Below are positions 1 through 10,721 of a stretch of DNA of 64,000 bases, in pieces. How positions within the stretch are numbered: position 1 is the stretch's first letter; the number at the start of each line of letters is the position of its first letter. A program made the position numbers and the translations under genes. The stretch is from Palaemon carinicauda (lineage: Eukaryota; Arthropoda; Malacostraca; Decapoda; Palaemonidae): contig NC_090728.1 in NCBI RefSeq assembly GCF_036898095.1, forward strand, positions 88,265,430-88,329,429, in the 5' to 3' direction. The notes below the pieces were generated by a model, which saw only the letters and a program-made list of their open reading frames with translations, had not been told where the DNA came from and ran no database searches.

Positions 1-640
1 GCGCTACTAAAGTCATAGACAGGTTGGACGACACTCTCACTCTGTTCAACACTTGCCTGATCAAACTGAAGGGAGGGAAGGCGTACACATCGAGACCGTC
101 CCAGGGATGTTGGAAGGCGTCCTCGAACGCTGCTGACGGGTCTGGGATTGGAGAACAGAACACGGGGAGTTGGGCATTCAGACGTGTGGCGAACAAGTCT
201 ATCACTGGGGAGCCCCACAGTAGGATGACTGCTCGAGCTACCTCCGGGTGTAGGGTCCACTCCGAACCTATCACTTGACCCGCCCTGCTGAACCCGTCGG
301 CCATCATGTTTCTCTTTCCTGGAATGAACCTTGCCGTCAGTTCTATCCCTTCTTCTGTGGCCCACTCCAACAGTACCGTGGTTAGGGCGCAGAGGACCTT
401 TGACTTCATGCATCCCTGCTTCTTTACATACGCCACTACCGTGGCGTTGTCGCACATTAACGCCACAGTGTTCCCTCGCAGGAAGTGTATGAACTGTCGA
501 CATGCCCTCAGAACCGCTATCATCTCTAGGATGTTTATATGGAGAGACGCCTCCTCGCTGGACCACTGCCCTTTTGCTGATTTTCCTAGCAGGTGTGCTC
601 CCCAGCCTCCTTCGATGCGTCCATGAACAACAGCATCTCC
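1..640 (-). pseudogene. RNase H and downstream RT-ORF domain of DIRS-A (partial)
   Basis: On the minus strand this follows the RT. It begins with the RNase H-type motif MDASKE and continues through a stretch with HINILEM, DNATVVAYV, RFIPGKRNMMADGFSR and DVYAFPPFSL, then runs off the window edge. These motifs match the RNase H and connection region in the other DIRS copies here, for example at 55880-56500. One base appears to be missing near 612, just after the DASKE motif, so the upstream RT frame ends at 586 while the RNase H continues in the next frame. The downstream YR gene is not in the window. Confidence 0.75.
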
Positions 641-1710
641 GGGGGGTCGGAGGCGAAGGGCATCCCCTTCTCTGTGTTTGACCTGATGTTCCACCAAAGA
701 AGGGTCTCTCTCGTCTTCGGGAGGACTGGGACTATTTTGTGGGGCTCCTTGCCTTGGATCCACGCCTCCTTTAGATTCCACTGTACCGGGCGGAGCCTGA
801 GTCTCCCTTGCGGTACTAATTTTTCCAGGGAAACCAGATGACCCAGTAACTTTTGCCAGTCCTTGGCCCTACTGGGTTGTCCCGTCAGGAAGGGTTGAAG
901 GATACGTTCTAGGTTGGCTAACCTCTCCTCTGAGGGGAAGGCCCTTACTAACTGGGTGTCCAGGACCATCCCCAAGTAAGTCATCCTGGTGCTGGGGACT
1001 AGTTGGGACTTCCCTAGGTTGACCGTGATCCCTAACACCTTGCAGAGGTCGAGCAACATAACGCCTTGCTCCTTCAGTTGTTCCCTTGAGGCAAAAAGCA
1101 GCAACCAGTCGTCCAGGTACCTGAGTAGTCGTATGCCTTTCTCGTGTGCCCACGTCGAGATCGCGGCGAACACTCTCGTGAACACTAGCGGGGCCGTCGA
1201 GAGGCCGAAGCACAGGGTTTTGAACTGCAGGACACTGGACTCCCACTTGATCCTGAGGAACTTCCTGCTGGAGGGGTGCACGGGGATTTGAAAATAAGCA
1301 TCCTTGAGGTCGAGAGACATGAGGAAATCCCCCTCCCTCAAGGCTGCGATCACTGTCTTGGGGGTATCCATCTTGAAATCCGTCTTTGAGACGTACTTGT
1401 CGAGGGCTGAGAGATCTATGACTGGCCTCCACCCTCCTGTCGATTTCTCCACAAGGAAGAGCCTGCTGAAGAAACCCGGGGCGGGGTTCTCCACTGTCTC
1501 CAAAGCTCCCTTGTCGATCATGGACGCTGCTTCCTCTTGTAGCGCCGCCCTCTTCAAGGGGTCCTTTGGAACCAGCCATTCGGCTCTCTGGGCTGGGATG
1601 AGAGGGGGAGGCTCTTCCAGGAACGGGAGTCTGTAGCCCTCCTTCAGGACCGCCACCGTCCAGGGATCCGCACCGAGATCCCGCCATGCTTGCCAAAAAT
1701 GTCTGAGGCA
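586..1710 (-). pseudogene. Reverse transcriptase of DIRS-A
   Basis: A minus-strand reading frame encodes a DIRS-type reverse transcriptase, which would copy the element RNA. The frame is open upstream of the first possible start at 1656, so the true start is probably further upstream, near LGADPWT at about 1680. Visible motifs in order: PGFFSRLFLVEK, GGWRPVIDLSALDKY, DLKDAYFQIPVHPSSRK, CFGLSTAPLVFTRVF and the catalytic box LRYLDDWLLL with both aspartates present. YLGMVLDT follows. The frame closes at 586 through the one-base loss at the start of RNase H. A second frame (-1 relative) is open over 869-1711. This is one of the best preserved RT domains in the window. Confidence 0.85.
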
Positions 1711-1739
1711 TCCCCCTACTAGGGGCTCCTGCGGGAGTA

Positions 1740-4191
1740 GGGGGCCTCTCTTCCTACCTTCTCCTGGAGGAGCGGCCAGATCTACCTCTCCTAGCGTTAC
1801 TGTAGGAGGGTCTGTAGGCTGACTGAGGGCCTGCCGTGGTCCTACGGGTGGGCTGCTGCGAGGCTTAGAGCCAAGGGGCTCAAGGAGGATCTCTTCGGGG
1901 CAGCAAGGGTGTGGCCTGTGAGGGGTGAGGGACGTCCGTTGGGGCTCTCCTAAACGCGGCCTTCCTCATAGGAGGGGGCCTAGGATCCGCTTCTCTCACT
2001 TTCCTCACCTTCTCTATAGTATTTTCTACCAAATTGATGGGGAAAATGTCATTCCCCCACACGGAGGAATTCCTCAGCCTCCTTGCTTCCCTATCCGGCA
2101 ACTTCCGCACTAGCTTGCTCAGTACTGTGTCCCTTTTCCTCAGGACCCAGTTCGAAGCCACCGACAGAGACTGGGACGATAAAAACTTAAAAGCTTTGCC
2201 CCCAGAGCTAACGAGATCCCTCAGCATGGCCTGATTTTCTGGGAGGGAGAGGTCGTGTGATGCCTGAAACCCCACCAATCTAACCAGGAGGACACGTAGA
2301 CTAGGTCCTGAGCCATGTCCTCCATCATAGATGCTTCCGACGGGGAAAAGCACACGGGGGCAGTGGATGCCCTGTCATCCGAGGCTCCCTGGTTCAGCGC
2401 GGTCACCGCTGCTTCTACTGCACGGGGACCACCGCGATGCCCTTCGGGAACGTAAAATCGCTTCTGGGATTTCAGGCCCGGAAGAAGTTTGGAGGAACTC
2501 TGGCTTCTGGGGGCCTCTGCTAGTCCTGCCAAGTATCCATCAATCTGCTCCATCCCCAAATTCACGTCTCGAGCGAGAGGGAGAGACAAAGATGGCTTTT
2601 GTTGTACCGGACTGTCGATCCTCCTGGACAGTCCGGAAAGTACGGCCTTTGCAGCTGAGGGTTTGGATCCATCCAATCGGTGATGCCTTCGAATAAGGGC
2701 TAGAACCTTACGGTAGGAGGAGATGTCCCCGTCGAGCACTCCCCTCCTTCCACCAGGTCTTCCGTCACCAGTTCCTCCGTACGGGGGTACGCCGTGACGG
2801 TGGGAAAAGCAACGCCCGACGAGCCTGCCAGTGGTATGGGCTGCCCCGTGGATACGAAGGCATCCGTCATGGGAGTACCTTGTTCCACGGGGGGCTTAGT
2901 GGATGGGGGATCCATGCGGACCAACGGGCGACCTTGGTGCTTAAGGAAGGCCTCCAAGGTGCCCGTGGTCAACGCTAAGCCTTCCTTCACACTCCTTATA
3001 TCCTTCCTAAGGGAAGAAGGGGCGGAGGCTACCGTCGGGTTAAAAACTACACGGGGGTCCCGGTTCGAGCCCTCATGCCGGGCGGCTAGTCCGAAGGAGG
3101 AGCTAAGAGGGGGACATAACGAAGGCGAGGCTCTAAGGAGCCACCCGGAAGCGGCCGCGGCTGTGGAAAACCTAAACAGCTCGCTCCGGGGCACTGTGAC
3201 ATTCACCCAGTCCTTTGACTTGCTCCTCTTTGCTTTTTTCTTAGAGGACTTCGACCGTTTCCTACCGTGCCTCGAGCGGGAACGAGACTTTTTCTTCTTG
3301 CGGTATTTCTCCCTCTTCCTCTTGCTAAGGTTCCTGTCTTCGTCCTCTGAAGACGAAGAAGACGAAGAGTCCGATGACGATGACGACAAGGATGAGGACG
3401 GAGCTCTCCGACCGGCCGACACGTCCAAGACCGCGGGGGGAAAATCACGTCGTTTCTCAGGTGTGGGCGGTTGCAGAAACACAGGGGGTAGCGTAGCCGA
3501 GGGAGCCGGAGGAGACCGCGCGAGCCTTTTACAGAGCCATTGATCTACATCCTCTTCTCCTCTAACGGGAGACCTAAAGGGAGTACTTGGTTTCACCCAC
3601 GTGGCGGGGTCCGAGGACGACGAACTACCTATCTCCGTGTCTCGCCCGGCGGTTGAAGCACCCGAAACACGCCACGCGGCAGGGGAAGTATCGGCACTCG
3701 GCCTACACCACATTGGATCTTTCGAGGCGAAGGGACCTGCGGGCACCAGGCCCTCGCCTCCTACCCACACTTCCGCACTACACTCAGGCCCCACACATGC
3801 CTGCCCCACACTGGAAACTTCCCCCACAAGAATATCAGACTCTTTGGGGAAGGGCAATGGGCCTCTTCCCCACAACGGACTTACCTCGTCCCCTACGCTG
3901 GGTAGGGGAAGAAGGACGGGCGCTACGGTCTACTGAGCCGTCTGGCGAACCTACAGGCGAAGAAAAGCTGGAATCCTTAGGCATCTTCTTAGCTGCCTTC
4001 TTCTTCTTCGTCCCGAAGAGCACCCACTGGATTTCAGACCAATTAGTACACTCCGGGCACGTAGAGGTAAGGGAACACGCTTTCCCTCTACACGTGGAGC
4101 ACAAGGAGTGGAAATCAACCTCAGGCTTAGAGAGGAAAGCCCCGCAAGACTTCCCAGCCACAGGCCCAGGGCAACGACGAGGATGCTCCAT
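1740..4191 (-). pseudogene. Gag-like protein of DIRS-A, frameshifted
   Basis: The start codon at 4191 (minus) opens a Cys-rich head, MEHPRRCPGP, followed by CGAF, SLCSTCRGKAC and TCPEC, and then a Lys tract. The same Cys pattern heads the gag of DIRS-F, DIRS-H and DIRS-J. Around 3190-3420 comes a Ser/Asp/Glu tract followed by a basic SR/SK-rich stretch (KKKKSRSRSRHGRKRSKSSK), which looks like an RS domain or nuclear localisation region. The C-terminal part holds a structured region such as VSSWLDWWGF, similar to the C-terminal gag of DIRS-J. The frame changes near 3850, 2730 and 2260, so no single open frame remains. Gag function is assigned by position and by comparison between copies, not by a known fold. 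Confidence 0.65.
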
Positions 4192-4299
4192 AACACAAGG
4201 CTAACACACCAAGAGACACAAGGATGGAACGGGAAAGTGAAAATGAAACACGTGGGTAACACGCGGTAAGCACAAAGGATCGGGGGACACGAGGGTCGC

Positions 4300-4534
4300 A
4301 CAAGGTAAGAGAGAGCGCGGCGAGATGTTTATCGCGTCGCGACCAGAAACTTACTGGCGATTTGACCTGAGCTAGCACGCTGCCTGACCCCGGGGTCGCC
4401 TCAGGGCACGTACCACACTGCCAGAGGTTGACCCCGTAGAAAACGGGAAGAGGGGGGTTAACTATACAAAAAGCTGGTTGGTTAGGTAGAGTTAACCAGT
4501 AACTCCTAAGAAGGTAGTTCTAGGTAAGTAACCG
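4300..4534 (-). repeat. Left terminal region of DIRS-A
   Basis: On the minus strand the element begins GTTCCAACACGG at 4534 and passes through a C/G-rich segment into the gag leader. The GTTCC start matches those of DIRS-D (GTTCCCAT) and DIRS-J (GTTCCGTAAC). Its partner repeat would lie beyond the left window edge, so it cannot be confirmed as an inverted repeat here. Confidence 0.6.
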
Positions 4535-4584
4535 TGTTGGAACAACTCAGTTTTATTTATTTAGGTTGAATGCACATTACTTTC

Positions 4585-4640
4585 CCAAATTTGTCATTTG
4601 TTCCTGCAAAGAGACAACCATTTGTTCTTTATATAGGAGA
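4585..4640 (-). repeat. Internal complementary region (circle junction) of DIRS-B
   Basis: The + strand reads CCAAATTTGTCATTTGTTCC at 4585-4604. Its reverse complement, GGAACAAATGACAAATTTGG, is the same junction seen in DIRS-D, DIRS-F and DIRS-J next to their right repeats. In DIRS elements this region is complementary to both ends and is used during replication through a circular intermediate. Finding it here places the right end of an older element immediately beside DIRS-A. Confidence 0.75.
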
Positions 4641-5088
4641 CATGTCCTCAGGAGGGCAGAAGTCCCCTTACTAACTGGCTGGAACCTTTACTCGAGATTT
4701 CTAAACTCGAGAATAAGAGAATAATAATATGTAGGGAGTGAAGAATCATTTACACTTTGTTAACCAGTGGCTTCACAATATCAAAGGTTTAGTGAGCGAA
4801 AAGAAAGTTGTGACATTGTCTAATGCAAATTCAAGCAAAAATTTTGTGAACATAACACTCGATATAATGTGTTTAATTAGACATTCCACACTCCCCTCAT
4901 AAGGAGAGTGGGAACTACACTTCTATAAACTAGTACAGAACAGCTACATGCTGACAGGGTGACAGATGTCATACCCTGAGAAAGGGGAAGGTGAAGAAAA
5001 GGCTGGTCATTCTTAAATTCACCCCAGACTGAATTATAACCTGTGTTCTTGATCAGCTGATAATGGTCCTGCAAGATGAGCTAAGGTA

Positions 5089-6050
5089 GCTTGACCAACT
5101 GCTGTGCAGCTACAACAGGTCCTACAGAGACTGTGCCTAGTGACCGGTTGATCAAGTCCTCCAGGTAGTGGGCCGTGAAAGTTGTCCGTTTCCAGATGCC
5201 AGCTTGAAGAACCTGCATCACAGAAAGATTCTTTCAGAATGCCATGGACATGCTTACACCCGACGTCATGAGCGCTAGGTCGTGTCCCCCTCTGGGGGGA
5301 AGGTGACTGATTGACAACATGGTCTATGAAATCTCAGAGATAGGGTTTTTCATCACCTTCTTAACCCTCCCGGTGCTGACAAAGCAATGTTTTATCTGGG
5401 GATGAGCTCCCCTTGTGCACTTGTGATAGAGGTTTAGCACTTCGCTGGAAACAATAGAAGCCAACAAGATTTGAAATCTAAAAGGGTAGTAAACCAGGAA
5501 TTAGGTAGACTAATTTTTTTAGGTCTAGGCATTAAACTCGGGAAAACAAGACCTGCCCTATGTCCTTGAATGACCGATGTCATAGGAGACCATGAACCTC
5601 ACTAACCCTCTTGGACAAGATCAGATTTCAAATTGAGGTTACAGTCCGTAGCCAAATTCTTATATGGTGCCTCTTTTAAGGAACAGAACTTTGTTCACAT
5701 TCCAAGGAACAGGTCTCACTTTTGACAGGGGGCAAGCCTGTTCAAAACTTTGTATGAGCATCGAAAACTCTAGCAAAGAGGACATATCAATTTCTTTCAC
5801 CCTCAAGACCTGGCTCCATTTCGAGTGATAGCCTTTCACAGCCACCACTGAGCAGTGTTTCCTCTAGGACACAGTAAAAATTCAGCTACTAGGAGTACAT
5901 AGTGGCTCCAAGGGGAGACATCCCTTCCATGACACCAGCCACAGAAAATGGCCCATTTTGTTTGATAAACCGAGGAAGATGACCTCGTAACGTATCCACA
6001 CATTTGTTTTGCAACTTTTTGCAAAAATCCTTTCAGCATGAGATGCTGAA
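5089..6050 (-). pseudogene. Tyrosine recombinase of DIRS-B, decayed
   Basis: Minus-strand fragments match the YR of DIRS-J block by block. An N-terminal part has VYQTKWAIFCGWCHGRDVSP (about 5960), followed by VAVKGYHSKWSQVLRVKE (about 5830) and ASAKRVSE-type remnants. A C-terminal part (5223-5089) reads VLQAGIWKRTTFTAHYLEDL and contains the presumed nucleophile tyrosine. The His-x-x-Arg box near 5265 reads AHDVG, so the second catalytic arginine is lost. Several frameshifts separate the blocks. YR would integrate the circular DNA intermediate; this copy cannot be functional. Confidence 0.7.
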
Positions 6051-6231
6051 CAACCTCAAAGTGTGAAAATGTAGGAACTCCACCGAATTGTGCAAGACAC
6101 GGGTGTGTGGTTCCTGCAGAACGTCAGCAAGGGAAAGCAGCTTCTTCGGATCCTCCATCAGCAGCAGTAGAAGGTACGGGTATCATTCTACTTGTGGCCA
6201 TAGTGGAGCTATTAAGGTCATGATGAGGTTG

Positions 6232-6960
6232 CTAAGTTAATCTAACCCTGTTGAGAACCTTTCTTACTAGGCAGAATGGAGGAGAAGCGAAGCAACCAGC
6301 TTGTCCCACGGATGTTGGAAGGCATCCTCGGATACCACTTCCAGATTTGGGACCGGAGAGCAGTGTAACAAAAGTTTCAGATTGAGAGACATGGCAAAAA
6401 GGTTCATCGCCGGGCGAACTCCATAAAGTTATTATGATGTTTGCTATTCGAGGATTTAATGACCACTCGGATCCAACTATCTGAGTCCTGTTCAGTTTGT
6501 CTGCCCGGACATTCTTCTTAGCCTGAATGAAGTGGGCTGACAGGGTGATCACATTTGTTTTCTAATGAAGGATTTGCATGCCATGAAACATTACCTCCTT
6601 GTTTATTTAGATATGCCACTACAGTTGTGTTGTAGCCCATCAATACAACCAAGTGGCCTGACAAAAGCGGTTGAAAATGTTGATAATGTTGGAGGGCAAG
6701 AAAGATTGCTTATAGCTCTAGTAAGTGCACTGCCCATCTAAATTGGACCACAATCCTAACAATACATGTCTCTATGGTGGCGCTGCCACTTGCAGTATTC
6801 ACACCACAGAGTGAGTGGTCACAACAGAGCGTGAGTGTTGGAGAGCCACTTCAAGCCTCAACACTTTGAGATAGGATTGATTTACTCTGTTAATCCTTGT
6901 ACCTATTCTAGGTGTTGTAAGTGTGCTCCCCAGTCTCCTTGGCATGCCTGTGAACCAACG
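6232..6960 (-). pseudogene. RNase H region of DIRS-B, decayed
   Basis: The minus strand holds remnants of the RNase H and connection domain: HFIQAKKNVRADKLNRTQIV (compare RFIPGKRNVLADSLSR in DIRS-J), SEWSLNPRIAN, and near the 3' end ASPPFCLVRKVLNRVRL (compare AFPPFCLMRRVLNKTRL). Stops and indels interrupt it. It lies between the RT and YR remnants of the same element, as expected for the family. Confidence 0.65.
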
Positions 6961-7059
6961 AAGATCCGGTGCAATTATTAGCATGGGGAAGAGCCCTTCA
7001 AAGGGTTTGTCCTGAACCGCATCATTGCCGGTCAAATAAAAAAACCCTCTCTTATTGGG

Positions 7060-7790
7060 CTACTGACACGGGAAGCTCTCTGACTTGTGACCAAAAATAC
7101 TATTGAAGGGCAGAGACAGCCATTCAGAAAAGATATTCCAGCTCTTGTCAAAGTTGTGCTGACAGATGGGGATGTTGAAGGAGAAGGAAAGCCACTTCTT
7201 GAAGATTTCTGGTTTGTCACAAGGTGGGAAGACACTGCACCCAAAACTTTCAATGTCTATTCCCAAATAAATGTCTTTGTTTGGGCACCATGCCGACCTT
7301 TCACAATTTACCATAATCCCCAGCTCATGATTGAATGAGAGGAGTTTGTCCCGGTGGAGACCATCCATGTAGCACAGGAGACAAATGCCATTTAAGTACC
7401 CATGCTGGTGCCACAGTAAACTGGTGCTGACTTGTAGGGCTGTGAAAATTCCAACAGCAAAGCTTTGAATTAGTACATTCTGCTCAGTCTGAGAAAACTG
7501 GGCTACTTCCCGGAGCTGATGGGGATAGAAGTATGTATCCTTCAGATCAATCGACATGACAAGGTCCAAACGACCTTGTTGTCTCCTGTGTCTGAAATCT
7601 ACATCTTGGACGAAGTTTGTCAAACTTGTTCAGGTCTGGGAGGTCTACGACTGGTCTTCCGTCCAAAGACATCTTCTCTACAAGAGAGAATCAACTTTAG
7701 AGGCTTGGGGAGCAGCCTTTAACCTCCTGGAGATGAAATCGTGCGAGCATGCTTGTGTGCACCTTGAGGTACATGTGTGCACACTGGATG
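7060..7790 (-). pseudogene. Reverse transcriptase of DIRS-B, decayed
   Basis: A 187-codon minus-strand frame (7623-7060) keeps the RT signature MSIDLKDTYF. The catalytic box has decayed to LLCYMDGLHRD, in which YLDD is no longer present, followed by YLGIDIES (compare YLGMVLDT). Upstream, 7640-7790 carries remnants of the 'RPVIDLS' block in other frames. The segment 7600-8060 is also homologous, in inverted orientation, to 18200-18800 in DIRS-C. Confidence 0.7.
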
Positions 7791-9093
7791 GGGCCTTCTC
7801 CAGCATGACCTTCACCAATTCCTGGCAGAAGCCAAGTAACATTGCTAGTGATAAATTAGAGGAGGAGAGTTGGTGAGAGACCTGACCAAGACTGGAGCAT
7901 GTCCACAGTTAACTATTCAGTCGCTTGATACCATCCCCTCCTCTATCAGGGTTCCAGCCATCTTCCCACAGGTAGCATTGTAGGAAGAATGCCACTCCTA
8001 GTGGAAGAGGAGAAAATTGTGTTATGCTTTGGTATCTTGCATGCCATCCTTCTTCAGGGGCCATACTAAGCTTGTATAGTATGTGCTGTTAAAATTTTCT
8101 TATATGTACTATCAAAACAGGTAGCCTACTTGGTCCCTCTTTCCTGGCACATGTCAGTTGTGCCTTTGACCCTGTCTGCTCTGCAATGGTTGTTTGTCAA
8201 TCCTCCCTTGGCCCCGGATCAGCAACAGTCCTTAGATTGTGCTAAAGGAGCGCAGGCTTGGCATTTTTGTGCATATCTTTAAAATTCGTTTAAAGTATAT
8301 GTGTGAGTAAAAGGGGAGGGAGGGCAACCAGAGTTGGGCCTTTCAAGTCGACTGGCAAAGGACAACGTGCCAATAGCTAGGAGGGAATCAGCATGTGACT
8401 CCTCTGAGTTATATGCCTAAGTGCAACCACTGCTTGCTAGTCCCATTCGGAAGTAATTGCATTCCTCCTAATTAGTCAAACCTCAGTACTTTACCCAAGT
8501 TTGTATGTGTAGGAGTCATTTACATTCTTTTCACAATGTAACTAAAATCCTTCTCTCGGGTTGTACTTGTGTGAGAACAAATGAAAGGGTTAGTAGCGGT
8601 ACTCACATAGAGGAGCAATCTAACAGGCAGACAAGAGGATGTGTGATAGACAGCAACCAGGTGAGAGGGTTGTTTATTGTTTTCCCCGTCCTCGGTGGAG
8701 ATTTGGCCAACGTATTTCTCCCATGGGGAGAGAAAAAGGTAAGAGTGACTTACAAAACTTCCACCGATTCATTTTAAAAGACTACTCATCCAAAAATAAA
8801 TGGGAAGGATAGTGGTCTTATTTTCTTTAGTGTGTACAAAGTCAGGCAACTGACTGCTTTTGTGAGGCGGAGGGAACTTGAGGTACGATCCAGTGATTGT
8901 ACAAAAGTTTGCCTCTATGCAGAAAGCAAGTGAAGTCGAGCCCCAACATGTTTCCTTATTCAGGGAAGGCAAATCCTTAAATTGAGCATGCCTGATATCC
9001 TTGCTATTTGTTGTTTTCCTCCTGTTGAAAATCGAATACATGAGAGTAATCATGCACATACACTTAATGCGTAAGCAATATTACATATTCTAA
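7791..9093. other. Leader or gag remnant of DIRS-B, no gene recognised
   Basis: No coding region is convincing here. The stretch 7930-8060 is homologous, in inverted orientation, to 18270-18430 (shared ccctcctctatcagggtt and ggccatactaagcttgtata-type blocks), so at least this part belongs to the same element family. The rest, to about 9093, is probably decayed element leader, but I cannot align it to other copies by eye. Confidence 0.4.
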
Positions 9094-9125
9094 CAGTAAC
9101 TTGTATTTTTTCCAACTACACAAAC

Positions 9126-9355
9126 GGTAGTGGCAGTAGGGGATTCAGCGTTATGAAGCTTCATCTGTGGTGGATAACGGGGTAGGGTGGGCTGTGGCAC
9201 CCTAGCAGTACCAGCTGAACTCGGTCGAGTCCCTTGTCAGGCTGGGAGGAACGTAGAGACGAGAGATCACCTTTTATTTATTTTTTTCTTTTTTGTTTCA
9301 TTTGTTGATGTCGGCTACCCGCCAAAATTGGGTGAAGTGCCTTGGTATATGGACA
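9126..9355 (+). repeat. SINE-like interspersed repeat
   Basis: This short GC-richer block starts GGTAGTGGCAGTAGGGG and ends in a T-rich tract followed by GCCTTGGTATAT. A sequence resembling an RNA polymerase III B box (GGTCGAGTCCC, 9223-9233) lies about 95 bp from the start, and the start itself has a weak A-box look. I recognise the sequence as a repeat seen in shrimp DNA, but that is memory and not a search. It appears inserted next to a DIRS terminus at 9094-9125. No target duplication was identified. Confidence 0.55.
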
Positions 9356-10059
9356 CAAACAAAGTCTGGATCCAGTCATGTTCTCCCTAAAAACTCAAGA
9401 ACTTCTGAGGAAGAGGGATAGGGTTAGTTGAAAACCTCCTATCCTCCAAGGTGTTGAGACTTGGGATCAGAATGTTATTTGTTTATTCCTATGATAATCA
9501 ATGACATTCCCTACTGGAAACGATTGATAACTGTTCTGAGTAATCTTAATCCATAATGGGATTGAAGGTATTGTAAGTGACGATCATCCCTATGAGTAAG
9601 TGGATATTGATTGTGAGGACTCTGGTATTTGTAGACATCTACTGGCTAGACTGGCCAGTCATAATTATTTATGTGGGCCGAAGTGCACAAGTTAAAAAGT
9701 GCGACTAGGTCTTGCAGACGTAGTTTCAAAGAAAACCCACACGTGTACTCAATCTTGAATCTTATGAGGCACTGAAAAGTGATACATGTAATTGTTTGGT
9801 GGAGTAAACCCCCTTCTCTAAACTCCTGATGGGCTATGCACACACCAGGGGCTTAGTAAGGTAATTCCTCCTACGAGTGCATTCAATAAAAATGGAGCAT
9901 TAGGGTGTGTGTGGATGACCACGCCAGCACCTTTAAAAAAAGACGTGCAAATGCTCTGAAGAGCTAGCATGCTCCAGCAGGAGTTCTGCGTACAGCTTGA
10001 GCACATCCGTCTAGGTGTGTGGGCAAGATGTGTCTATTAAAAGCTTGTATGTGTTCTTT
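9356..10059. other. Non-coding, nothing recognised
   Basis: AT-rich intergenic sequence with only short chance reading frames. I see no gene, no clear inverted repeat and no homology to the other elements in the window. Confidence 0.5.
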
Positions 10060-10721
10060 TAGGTAGTAGGTTGGCCAGGGCACCAGCCACTTGTTGAGAT
10101 ACTACTGATAGGGAATTACTGGGTCCTTTGACTAGCCAGATAGTATTATATTGGAGCCTTCTCTCTCGATATGACTCATTTTCCTTTTGCCTACACATAT
10201 GCTGAATAGTCTGGCCTATTCTTTACATATTCTCCTCTGTCATCATACCCCTGACAACACTGAGATTACCAAACAATTCTTTCTCGTTAAAGGGGTTAAC
10301 TACTGCAATATAACTGTTCAGTGGTTACTTTCCTCTTGGTAAGGGTTGATGAGACTCTTTAGCTATGTTAAGCAGCTCTTCTAGAAGAACACTCCAAAAT
10401 CAAACCATCGTTCTCTGGTCTTGGATAGTACCATAGCCTCTGTACCATGGTCTTTCACTGTCTTGGGGTAGAATTCTCTTGCTTGAGGGTCACTCGGGCA
10501 CACTAATCTACCTTGTTTTTTTCTTTTAAAGTTTTTAAAGTGTATATGTGAAAGCTTTGTAGTGATGATGTTGCCGTTCTTATTTTATTCTAATTGTTAA
10601 TTACTTGTACTGTAATTTCTTTCCTCACTGAGCTATTTTCCCTGTTGGAGCCCTAGGCTTATAGCTTTCTGCTTTTCCAACTAGGGTTGTAGCTTAACAA
10701 GTAATAATAATAATAATAATA
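10060..10721 (+). repeat. Interspersed repeat of about 660 bp ending in (TAA)n
   Basis: The repeat starts TAGGTAGTAGGTTGGCCAGG and ends with CCAACTAGGGTTGTAGCTTA followed by (TAA)n at 10702-10721. Its first part recurs in reverse complement at 17272-17527 and its last part recurs in reverse complement from 15405. Two partial copies plus a microsatellite tail indicate a non-LTR-type 3' end or a large SINE. I recognise it as common in shrimp sequences from memory. No protein is encoded by the repeat in a convincing frame. Confidence 0.7.

Larger units (their letters stand above)
1..4534 (-). mobile_element. DIRS-A: DIRS-type retrotransposon, group 1, cut by the window edge
   Basis: Read on the minus strand, this is a tyrosine-recombinase retrotransposon. 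It starts at 4534 with the group 1 terminus GTTCC and runs through a leader, a gag-like region (about 4191-1740), a reverse transcriptase (about 1710-586) and RNase H (about 640-1). The YR gene and right end lie outside the window. The RT is still readable, but gag and RNase H contain frameshifts, so the copy looks young but inactive. It directly abuts the internal complementary region of DIRS-B in the same orientation, so I infer that A inserted into the right terminal repeat of B. Confidence 0.85.
4535..9125 (-). mobile_element. DIRS-B: old, heavily decayed DIRS copy
   Basis: On the minus strand the order leader, RT (7790-7060), RNase H (6960-6232), YR (6050-5089) and internal complementary region (4640-4585) is that of a DIRS element. 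All coding parts are full of stops and frameshifts. Only the first bases of the right terminal repeat remain before DIRS-A begins at 4534. The far left end is uncertain: near 9094-9125 a stretch (taacttgtattttttccaac) resembles the terminus of group 1 elements, and the SINE-like repeat at 9126 follows directly. Confidence 0.7.

Noticed and set aside
306..626. Plus-strand reading frames at 24-626 and 593-1636
   Set aside because: They are antisense shadows of the RT-RNase H of DIRS-A, whose motifs are all on the minus strand.
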